This document shows, one piece after another, positions 1 to 6,613 of a stretch of 16,081 nucleotides of DNA. A program made the translations under genes and the position numbers. This stretch comes from JBCBJZ01 sp038522635 (GTDB lineage: Bacteria; Pseudomonadota; Alphaproteobacteria; Rhizobiales; Hyphomicrobiaceae), in contig JBCBJZ010000082.1 of assembly GCA_038522635.1 (NCBI GenBank), forward strand, positions 1 through 16,081, given 5' to 3'. Positions within the stretch are counted from its first letter, which is position 1; each line of letters starts with the position of its first letter. The notes under the pieces are model-generated. The model made no database searches. It was not told the DNA's origin and saw nothing but the letters and a program-made list of their open reading frames with translations.

Positions 1-311
1 GCCACTGCGATGATGCCTTGCGCCCGATCTGCCGTTTGCCCGACCGGCGCAGCCGTTGGTTTCAGCGCCGGTACGATCTGCGTTTTGACGCGGCGCGTCG
101 CCGGCGGCGTAGCAAGTGTGGGCGCGCGCAGCAGTTGCGGTAAGGGCGCGACAACACGGGGCTGCGGTTGTGAAGAGGGCGGCGCGCCGTCACGCTGGCG
201 AAGCTGCTGCGCCTCGACGCTCACGGCCGCTGCGATGAGCGCCGCCAGCACGACGATCGCGGTCGCGATCCCTCGCACCGCCCTTCGACCGATCCGCAAC
301 GTACGCCACAC
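1..311 (-). CDS. Membrane-anchored or secreted protein, N-terminal part (runs off left edge)
   Basis: An open minus-strand frame of 103 codons runs from a GTG at 311-309 to the window edge without a stop. The start is supported by a GGAGG ribosome binding site 8 nt upstream (plus-strand CCTCC at 320-324). The N-terminus is basic (Arg-rich, residues 2-14), followed by a hydrophobic Ile/Val/Ala/Leu stretch at about 16-30 ending in AAAVSVEAQ. This fits a signal peptide or a single membrane anchor. The visible remainder is rich in Pro, Ala, Gln and Arg, typical of a flexible periplasmic linker. No catalytic domain is visible, so the function is unknown. It is transcribed divergently from the membrane kinase gene, about 345 bp away. 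Overlapping plus-strand frames here look like shadows, since they have Cys-rich unnatural composition. Confidence 0.62.
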   Translation of the reverse strand, partial: MWRTLRIGRRAVRGIATAIVVLAALIAAAVSVEAQQLRQRDGAPPSSQPQPRVVAPLPQLLRAPTLATPPATRRVKTQIVPALKPTAAPVGQTADRAQGIIAV

Positions 312-656
312 AACCGCGACCTCCAAAAGCAACGAGGAAAAGATTTCGCCGTGATGGCGGCCAAACCATGGCCGCGGTTGTGCTCAATGTGGACAAAGCG
401 CGGATTGCCGAAGCGCGCGCCACTTTAAGCCGCCCTTCACGCCCTCAAGCCCACCGCGTCACAAAATCGCCCCCGGAACGCGTTCTCCTCACCACAAGCA
501 TGGCGCCGCAAGAAGCGCCCGCGCCCGCGTTCAACACGCAGGCAAAACGGGGATAAACTGCCCGTCGAGGCTTCCGCGCTAAGGCTTAGGCTAAGGCGCC
601 CTCTAACGACGGCAGCACGCGATGACGGCACGCGCCCGCTCAGGCGTGAGGTGGTG
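312..656. other. Divergent intergenic region, about 345 bp
   Basis: This stretch separates the minus-strand left-edge gene from the plus-strand kinase, so it should hold both promoters, but I find no convincing -35/-10 pair. A small perfect inverted repeat, CGGCCA (358-363) with TGGCCG (369-374) around a 5-nt loop, is a possible operator. Further on there are short near-repeats of CTAAGG at about 580-597. The short frames inside have no recognisable protein character. Confidence 0.5.
320..324 (-). promoter_or_regulatory. Ribosome binding site GGAGG of the left-edge gene
   Basis: A perfect GGAGG on the minus strand lies 8 nt before a GTG codon. It is the main argument for that GTG as the start of the gene running off the left edge. 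In-frame TTG codons further upstream lack such a site. Confidence 0.6.
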
Positions 657-3503
657 ATGGGGACGATGACCAACCTGCTCGCGCTTCCAAGCGGAACGGT
701 GCTTGCCAACGACTACCGCATCGATCGCGTGCTTGGCGCAGGCGGGTTCGGCATCACCTATTTGGCACAGGAACTGCCGCTCGACCGCCTGGTCACGATC
801 AAAGAATACTTCCCAAGCGACTTTGCCGCGCGCGCCGATCAGATCGCGGCCAGCCCTCGCTCGCAGGCCTGCGCGGCCGATTTCCAATGGGGTCTTGAAC
901 GCTTCATCGATGAAGCGCAGATCCTGGCCCGTTTCGATCACCCCAACATCTGCCGCGTGTATCGCTACTTTCGCGCCAACGCGACGGGCTACATGGTGCT
1001 GCAGTACGAACACGGCCGCAGCCTCAAAGCGTGGCTGAAGGCGCTTGAACGCAGCCCTCGTCAACACGAGATCGATCACATCGCGGGGCCGTTGCTCAAC
1101 GCGCTCGAAGTGATCCACGCCAGCGATTTCCTGCACCGGGATATCGCGCCGGACAACATCATCATGCGGCCGTCGGGCGCGCCGGTGCTGATCGACTTCG
1201 GCGCGGCGCGCGGTGCGTTGGCGGCCGGTTCACGCACCGTGAGCGCACTCGTCAAGCCGGGCTACAGCCCCTTTGAGCAGTACGGCGAGAACGCGCGCCA
1301 GCAGGGGCCGTGGACCGACATCTACTCGCTGGGCGCCACGCTTTATCAGGCGGTGACAGGGAAACGGCCGCTCGATGCACCTTCGCGGCTTGCGAAGGAT
1401 GAGCTGGCGCCCGCGCGCGAGGTGGCGGTGGGTGCGTTCAGGCCGCAGTTTCTCGAGGCGATCGATGCGGCGCTCGCATTAAAGGCGACCGACCGACCGC
1501 AGACGGTGCAAGCGTGGCGACGCATGTTGATGGCAGGCCTTGCGGTTGGCGGCGAAGCACAGGCCCCAACACGGGCCCCAAAACGGGCTCAGGCCCAAGC
1601 ACAGATGGCGGCACGGGCGGCGGCGCCCGAACGACAGGCGAAGGCGCCGGCACAAGCTGCGCCGGCAGCGTCGCCGAACCTTGCGGGTCAGCCCACAACA
1701 CCGCACGTGGATGTTCGCCCCGCTGCGGCGACGCCACCGCCAGCAGACGCGACGGTGCACCCTGCGGGAGCAGGCCCGACACAACCGCTGGCGGATCGAG
1801 CCTCGCCCGTCGACCAACGCCATGGCGCGCACCACGCACCGCAACGCCACGCGGCTCCCGTACCTTCCGGCCAACAAGGCGACGCGGCCGCGGAACCGGC
1901 CGCCACGCAGGTCGCCGGCACCGTGCCGCGTGCCCCGTCGATCTTCGCCAAACGTCGCGCCCGGCGCAAAGATGCCGCGCCGCCGGCCCAACCCAAGACG
2001 CCGGCCAAAACCCCGGGCAGCAAGCCGAACGCAGCGGCCACGCGGCAAGAGGCCGTCACGCAAGAGACGCCTGCGGAGCCTGCGAACGCGGTCGCGACGC
2101 CTGCCCGAGCGACGAATGATGCGCAGGGCCAAGCGCCCGGACGGTCAACCTTTGCTGGCGGTGCGCCCTTCATTGCCCTGGTGAAGCGCGCCGCAGCAGC
2201 GTTCAAGCCCAGCAAGCCACGCGCGCACCCGCAGCCGGCCAACGCCACCCCCTTACCGGCAAGGGGGGCACCGGCAGGGACGGCGCTCGCTGCACCAGAA
2301 CTCGCCGCTTCACCGGACAAAGCCGCTCAACCCAACGGCCGCCAAGCCGCGTCACCCCGCGTCCCAAACCCCGCAGCACGTGCGAACGCCAAAGCCGTCG
2401 TTCCGGTCCCCGCACGCCCGCGCAGACCCCGCCGCCCGCGCGTCCCTATCGGACGCACGCTGCGCCCGCTCGCGTTCAAATTCGCCATCGGCCTCGCCGT
2501 CGCCAGCGTTGCCGTCATGGTGCAACAACGCATGCCGAGCCTCGAAAGCCGGGGCCGGACGATCGCTGCCAGCCACCAATCGGGACTGGGACTGCTGCGT
2601 CAAATCCGCATTCACAACAGCCAGCCGATCACCGGGCTCGCACGCACGCGCGATGGCCGCTGGTTGCTCACCACGGGCAAGGACGGCACGCTGAAAGTGT
2701 GGAGCGGGCTTGGTCGTCATCTTGCACGCACGATCGAACTCGACCACGGCCCGGCAACGGCGCTGGCGGTGCGCAACGATGTCGTCCTGACGGGCGATGC
2801 CACCGGCCACATCAGCCTGTGGGACCTGAACACCGGGACGCTGAAGGCCCGCTTCCGACGCAACGAAGCTGAGATCTGGTCGCTCGCGTTTGCCGGCGCC
2901 GACGACCGCTTCGCCAGCGCGGGCCACGACTGGGCGGTTGCCCTTTGGGACGCAGGCTCCACGGCAGCGCCCAACCACGTCTTCGCCGGCCACACCAATG
3001 CAGCACAAGCGGTGGCGTTTTCGCCGCGCGGGCCTTACCTCGCGTCAGGCGGCGCGGACCGGGCCGTCAAACTGTGGAACACGGCGACTTTGTCGCTGGT
3101 GCGCACCTACCGCCGCATGCCGGACTTCGTGACCGCACTTTCGTTTACGCCGGACGGGAAGCGGATTGCCGCTGCCACGCTCAAAGGCGATGTGCGGCTG
3201 CTGTCCGCACGCTCTTCACGCACGCGCGCCACCCTGCGTGGTCATCGTGGGAAGGTTGGCGCGATGGCGTTCTCACCCGATGGCTCCTTGCTGGCGAGTG
3301 CGGGGGCGGATGGCACGGTGCGGCTGTGGGATGTGCGACGCGGGCGTGTGCGCCGTGCGATCGGGGGGCATGCGGCAGGCGCGCGGGCGGTGGCGTTCGG
3401 ACCGCGCGGGCGCGTGCTGGTGACGGGCGATGGCGAAGGGACGTTGCGGGTGTGGGATCTCTCTGCGGTGCTGAGCCCGACACCTCAAAAGAAGGGTTCC
3501 TGA
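657..3503 (+). CDS. Transmembrane Ser/Thr protein kinase with C-terminal WD40 beta-propeller
   Basis: This is a Hanks-type kinase of about 948 residues. Kinase motifs are complete: glycine loop GAGGFG (27-32), Lys49 in TIKEYFP, a helix-C Glu near 86, HRD loop HRDIAPDN (from 160), DFG (from 180), and the activation-segment motif PGYSPFEQY. Residues about 285-600 form an Ala/Pro/Arg/Gln-rich, probably disordered linker. A strongly basic Arg/Pro run precedes one hydrophobic helix (about 605-623), so the kinase should face the cytoplasm and the C-terminus the periplasm. From about 658 to 940 I count seven WD40 repeats with GH...LWD-type ends, enough for one closed propeller. The family phosphorylates Ser/Thr on proteins; the propeller is probably the sensor or partner-binding part. 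ATG 657 was chosen because GAGG lies 5 nt upstream; GTG 651 and ATG 666 are alternatives. The substrate is unknown. Confidence 0.93.
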   Translation: MGTMTNLLALPSGTVLANDYRIDRVLGAGGFGITYLAQELPLDRLVTIKEYFPSDFAARADQIAASPRSQACAADFQWGLERFIDEAQILARFDHPNICRVYRYFRANATGYMVLQYEHGRSLKAWLKALERSPRQHEIDHIAGPLLNALEVIHASDFLHRDIAPDNIIMRPSGAPVLIDFGAARGALAAGSRTVSALVKPGYSPFEQYGENARQQGPWTDIYSLGATLYQAVTGKRPLDAPSRLAKDELAPAREVAVGAFRPQFLEAIDAALALKATDRPQTVQAWRRMLMAGLAVGGEAQAPTRAPKRAQAQAQMAARAAAPERQAKAPAQAAPAASPNLAGQPTTPHVDVRPAAATPPPADATVHPAGAGPTQPLADRASPVDQRHGAHHAPQRHAAPVPSGQQGDAAAEPAATQVAGTVPRAPSIFAKRRARRKDAAPPAQPKTPAKTPGSKPNAAATRQEAVTQETPAEPANAVATPARATNDAQGQAPGRSTFAGGAPFIALVKRAAAAFKPSKPRAHPQPANATPLPARGAPAGTALAAPELAASPDKAAQPNGRQAASPRVPNPAARANAKAVVPVPARPRRPRRPRVPIGRTLRPLAFKFAIGLAVASVAVMVQQRMPSLESRGRTIAASHQSGLGLLRQIRIHNSQPITGLARTRDGRWLLTTGKDGTLKVWSGLGRHLARTIELDHGPATALAVRNDVVLTGDATGHISLWDLNTGTLKARFRRNEAEIWSLAFAGADDRFASAGHDWAVALWDAGSTAAPNHVFAGHTNAAQAVAFSPRGPYLASGGADRAVKLWNTATLSLVRTYRRMPDFVTALSFTPDGKRIAAATLKGDVRLLSARSSRTRATLRGHRGKVGAMAFSPDGSLLASAGADGTVRLWDVRRGRVRRAIGGHAAGARAVAFGPRGRVLVTGDGEGTLRVWDLSAVLSPTPQKKGS

Positions 3504-3580
3504 AGGCGCATAACGGGTGTCCTCACGAGAGCTTGGGAGAACGTCCTGGCCCCTTGCGTCTTTCCCTGCCAGGGTACGGC

Positions 3581-4030
3581 ATGTTCAAGCTGCCCCGCTC
3601 CACCACGTCAGGCCCTCCGGCGATCGCTCTCACCGCCCTCGTGGCGCTCACGCTGAGTTTCGCATCGACCGCCCCGACCCACGCTGGCGAGATCGCCTTT
3701 TCCGTGATCGGCGGTGGCGGCCAAATCGACGTACCGGTCGCCTCCAAGCCGCGCGTGAAAGTCAAACCCCGGCCATCGACGTTGCGGCCGCCAGCGCTCA
3801 CCATCTCCGTCGCTCCAGCCGTCGCAGCACAGATCTGCGCGCTAAGCCGCAAGGCCGTGGGCCAACAGATCGCCATCCAGGTTGGCTGTCGCACCATCTC
3901 CCGACCGGTGGTGATCGAGCCGCTGTGCGGTCAGACGTTTACGATCTCGGTGCCGCTTTTGGGCGAAGCGACGTTTATCGCGGAGACGATCCGCAAGGGA
4001 TCGCCAGCCTGCAAGAAGCCGCTGTCTTGA
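3581..4030 (+). CDS. Small secreted four-cysteine protein of unknown function
   Basis: This 149-residue protein starts at an ATG with AGGG a few bases upstream. The N-terminus has a basic start, a hydrophobic core (about 13-28) and an Ala-Pro-Thr-His-Ala site, so cleavage after Ala35 by signal peptidase I is likely. The mature part has a Gly-rich start, a basic Pro/Lys/Val segment (about 56-70) and four cysteines (86, 103, 116, 144) that could form two disulfides in the periplasm. No known domain is recognised. It lies 77 bp behind the kinase gene and may be co-transcribed; an interaction with the periplasmic propeller is a guess. Its last 56 bp overlap, tail to tail, the 3' end of the minus-strand phosphoesterase gene. 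Confidence 0.68.
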   Translation: MFKLPRSTTSGPPAIALTALVALTLSFASTAPTHAGEIAFSVIGGGGQIDVPVASKPRVKVKPRPSTLRPPALTISVAPAVAAQICALSRKAVGQQIAIQVGCRTISRPVVIEPLCGQTFTISVPLLGEATFIAETIRKGSPACKKPLS

Positions 4031-5105
4031 CGCGCAGTCCCGCGGCATCGGACGCAGCCCCAGACAGGGTCGGCGTCGCTGCCGCTTGCCGCGCGGGGCG
4101 AACTTCAGCCCATATCGGCAGGTGATCGGACCCCTGTGCCGGCCCCGCTGACGCGCGAACCACCGCAAGCGACGGCGACACCACCACATGGTCCAGCGCA
4201 AACTGCGCCCACGCCACCGGCCACGCCGGCCACGTCGGCCTTTGTCCCGGCAAATCGCGAAGACGGGCCCGCGCCAACAGTCGCTTGTACGACCACGAGA
4301 ACGGCGTCGCGTTAAAGTCGCCTGCGACCACCAGCGGCCCACGCAGTGACGCCAGCTTGGCGAGCAGCACATCCATGTGCCGGTAGTGTCGCCAGGGGTT
4401 AAGCGTCGGCCGGAAAATATGCGTCCCGACAAGCGTGACCCGCCGTAGCGCGTTCGGCCATGCTGGCATATCGAGCGTCGCGATCACCATGCCGGGCCGG
4501 TTGCGCAACGTGTGGATCACTTGCGAGGCGACGATGCGATGGCGTGAGAGGATGACGAGCGAGCAATGCCAGTTTTCCGCGCACGAGACGGTGTGCGGGT
4601 AGCGCGCCTTCAACGCAGCCAGGATCGGCAGCTTGGAGGGGCCAAACTCGCTTAACACGATCACATCGGCGTCGGCGCTCAGCAGGTAGCGCTGCAGGCG
4701 AGCCAGATCGTGGTTGCGGTGCCAGGTGTTGAAAGCGAGCACGCGCAGCGAAGGCCCCTTGGCCGGGGTGGCATCGCTCCGTGCGGGGCCCAGCGCTTGC
4801 TTCACGCTGTCAACGTGCGGCGATGTCGTGGCCATCGAGGCGTGAAAGAGGCTCAGCGCTGGTATCACCGCGAGCAGCAGCGTGAGTCCGAAGGCCATCA
4901 CCTTCAGGCCATGGCGCGGCACAACGAGCGCAACACCGGCCACAACGGCTGTGCCGGCGAGGTGGAGCGGCACGTGCGCGAAAACATCGAAGAGTTGCAC
5001 GTAGGCGCCGAGCGGTGCCATCGCGAGCCCCACAAGAGCTGCGACCAACACAGCAAGAATGCCTCCACGGCGGGACGGCAATCGTTTGACAATGGCACTG
5101 ATCAC
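3975..5105 (-). CDS. Membrane-anchored endonuclease/exonuclease/phosphatase family protein
   Basis: This enzyme of about 376 residues has three hydrophobic helices at the N-terminus (about 15-36, 48-63, 67-87) followed by a complete EEP (DNase I-like) metal-dependent phosphoesterase domain. Visible active-site residues are Asn126 (FNTWH), Glu153 (LSEF), His229 (GTH), Asp263/Asn265 (GDFN), Asp305-His306 (LDH) and Asp327-His328 (SDHLP). With the N-terminus inside, three helices put the catalytic domain in the periplasm. The substrate could be nucleic acid, a phospholipid or another phosphodiester; the sequence does not decide. GTG 5105 was chosen because AAAGGG precedes it by 9 nt and the N-terminus then reads as a short basic segment before helix 1. 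A TTG at 5192 would add 29 residues without a good ribosome site. About 40 residues follow the domain and overlap the convergent secreted-protein gene. Confidence 0.87.
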   Translation of the reverse strand: MISAIVKRLPSRRGGILAVLVAALVGLAMAPLGAYVQLFDVFAHVPLHLAGTAVVAGVALVVPRHGLKVMAFGLTLLLAVIPALSLFHASMATTSPHVDSVKQALGPARSDATPAKGPSLRVLAFNTWHRNHDLARLQRYLLSADADVIVLSEFGPSKLPILAALKARYPHTVSCAENWHCSLVILSRHRIVASQVIHTLRNRPGMVIATLDMPAWPNALRRVTLVGTHIFRPTLNPWRHYRHMDVLLAKLASLRGPLVVAGDFNATPFSWSYKRLLARARLRDLPGQRPTWPAWPVAWAQFALDHVVVSPSLAVVRASAGPAQGSDHLPIWAEVRPARQAAATPTLSGAASDAAGLRVKTAASCRLAIPCGSSPR

Positions 5106-5435
5106 GATCGCACGCCCTTTGCGTTCCCGCCCCACGTCATGGCCCGTAAGCGAGGGGCTCGGCCCGGGCGCTAAGATCCCCGCCTGGCTCAAAGGTCGCG
5201 AAGCGTCTAATCAACCCTCTGGTCCATCAACCAAGCCTCTAGCAAGTCACGCGCCAGCCACCCTCAACATCGTTTCGCAGGTGGCATTGACAACGCGGAG
5301 CACGCAGGTTCTCTGGCGCTTCGCCTGTGCGCTTTCTCAAGTTCGACATTGCCCTTCCCCCCTTTAGGCGCGCGCCCTTCGCGGCTCGCCACCTCGTTCC
5401 CCGACGTTCCCCCGACGCAAACACCGGCCATCACC
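5106..5435. other. Divergent intergenic region between phosphoesterase and DedA operon
   Basis: These 330 bp separate two divergent transcription units. A consensus TTGACA (5287-5292) could be the -35 box for the DedA-P450 operon, but the -10 region 17 nt later (around 5309-5315, TTCTCTG) is poor, so the promoter is only tentative. An in-frame TTG at 5349 could extend the first DedA protein by 29 Pro-rich residues, which I consider non-coding. No other structure stands out. Confidence 0.35.
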
Positions 5436-5981
5436 ATGACCCTTGAGGAGATATCCGCCGCCATCATCGCGTTCGTGCGCGACAATCGCGCCTGGGCCGC
5501 GCCGGTGGTCGGCCTGCTCGCGTTCGGTGAATCGCTCGCGTTCATCTCGCTCGTGCTGCCGTTCTGGGCAATGCTCGTCACCTTGGGCACGGTGCTGCAG
5601 GCCAGCGGCTTGGACTTCACCGCCATCCTCATCGCCGCCGCCATCGGTGCTGCACTCGGCGACTGGGTCTCCTACTGGATCGGGCACCGCTACAACACGC
5701 AGATCGCCAAGGTCTGGCCGCTGTCGCGCTACCCCGACCTGCTCCCCCGCGGCCATGCCTTCTTCGAAAAATGGGGCGTCTGGGCCATCGTGCTGGGCCG
5801 CTTCTCCGGCCCCTTGCGTGCCTCCGTACCGCTGGTTGCCGGCATCGTCGAAATGCCCCGCCTCACGTTCCAGATCGCAAACTGGGCATCGGCTTTCCTG
5901 TGGGCCGCCGTGCTCTTGTTATTTGGCGATGTTATCACGCGTGCGATCGGGTGGACCTGGAAGGCGCTCGGCTGGAGCTGA
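5436..5981 (+). CDS. DedA-family inner-membrane protein (VTT domain), first of a tandem pair
   Basis: This 181-residue polytopic membrane protein has the DedA/VTT (SNARE-associated) fold. Visible signatures are Glu32 in the first hydrophobic region (GES), the GAALGD...YWIGHRY block (about 71-86), FFEKWG (109-114), and the family motif GRFSGPLR with Arg122 and Arg128, followed by P-VAG. Known DedA proteins act in membrane homeostasis, proton-motive-force-dependent transport or lipid-carrier flipping. The Pro-Gly-Asp seen after the first helix in E. coli members is replaced here by Pro-Phe-Trp (42-44). ATG 5436 was chosen because the longer frame starts only at a TTG without a ribosome site. 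It is 31 bp from the second DedA gene. Confidence 0.88.
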   Translation: MTLEEISAAIIAFVRDNRAWAAPVVGLLAFGESLAFISLVLPFWAMLVTLGTVLQASGLDFTAILIAAAIGAALGDWVSYWIGHRYNTQIAKVWPLSRYPDLLPRGHAFFEKWGVWAIVLGRFSGPLRASVPLVAGIVEMPRLTFQIANWASAFLWAAVLLLFGDVITRAIGWTWKALGWS

Positions 5982-6012
5982 GCCCGTTTAGGGCACGCGA
6001 AAAGGACGAAGC

Positions 6013-6558
6013 ATGAGTGAACCGACGGGCGATACGGTCACGCTCCTCACCCAAATCAAAGATCAGATCCTGGCATTCGTGCAGGCGAACGAAGCCTATC
6101 TCGTACCCTCAATCTTCGCGATGGCGCTGGCTGAAAGCATCATCGGGCTGTCCTTTTTCGTACCCTCCACCGTGGTGTTTCTCGGTATCGGCGCGCTGCA
6201 TGCGGCGGCAGGGGGTGAACTGTGGGGCATCTGGCTCGCAGCCAGCATCGGCGCGACGGCAGGTGATGCGATCTCCTACGCTTTTGGTGCGCGTTACAGC
6301 GGCAACGTCCAGCATATGTGGCCCCTCAAGCGCTTCCCGACCCTGCTGCCACAGACCGTGCGCGTGTTCGACCGCTGGGGCTGGCTGGCAGTCCTCGCAG
6401 GCAAGTTTACCGGCTTCATGCGCCCCATCATCCCGATCGTTGCGGGGATCACGCATATGCCATTGCACTGGTTTCTGCTGGCAAGCTTCCTATCTTCGAT
6501 GGCGTGGGCGTTGGCCACGCTCGGCCCCGGCTTTGGGCTGCGATGGGCGGTGCAATGA
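6013..6558 (+). CDS. DedA-family inner-membrane protein (VTT domain), second of a tandem pair
   Basis: This is a 181-residue paralogue of the preceding protein, of identical length and colinear motifs: Glu41 (AES), GATAGD...YAFGARY (about 80-95), VFDRWG (118-123) and GKFTGFMR (130-137), followed by P-VAG. The first arginine of the family motif is a lysine here (Lys131); Arg137 is kept. Pro-Ser-Thr (51-53) stands in place of the Pro-Gly-Asp of well-studied members. AAGGA at 6002-6006, 6 nt before ATG, is a good ribosome site. It probably arose by tandem duplication and may work as a pair with its neighbour. The P450 gene follows after 55 bp. Confidence 0.88.
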   Translation: MSEPTGDTVTLLTQIKDQILAFVQANEAYLVPSIFAMALAESIIGLSFFVPSTVVFLGIGALHAAAGGELWGIWLAASIGATAGDAISYAFGARYSGNVQHMWPLKRFPTLLPQTVRVFDRWGWLAVLAGKFTGFMRPIIPIVAGITHMPLHWFLLASFLSSMAWALATLGPGFGLRWAVQ

Positions 6559-6613
6559 ACGCGTAGGTTCTGCACGCGGCAAGCGGCGAACAGAAAAACG
6601 GCGGACGGGGCGC

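Noticed and set aside
10..354. Plus-strand frame of 114 codons at the left edge
   Set aside because: It is Cys/Ser/Arg-rich with no domain. The opposite strand has an open frame with a signal-peptide-like start and GGAGG, which explains the region better.
190..423. Minus-strand frame of 77 codons overlapping the left-edge gene
   Set aside because: It has no ribosome site and no protein character, and overlaps the better-supported minus-strand gene in another frame.
1438..2415. Several long frames on both strands inside the kinase linker
   Set aside because: The Ala/Pro/Arg-rich coding of the linker at very high GC leaves all frames open. Kinase and WD40 domains on either side prove the main frame.
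2945..3580. Upstream extension of the secreted-protein frame into the kinase gene
   Set aside because: The extension is a Cys/Arg/His-rich shadow of the WD40 domain; the real N-terminus begins with the signal peptide at 3581.
6017..6613. Upstream extension of the P450 frame through the second DedA gene
   Set aside because: The added residues are Ser/Arg/Cys-rich and out of frame with a well-supported DedA protein; they are not a fusion.
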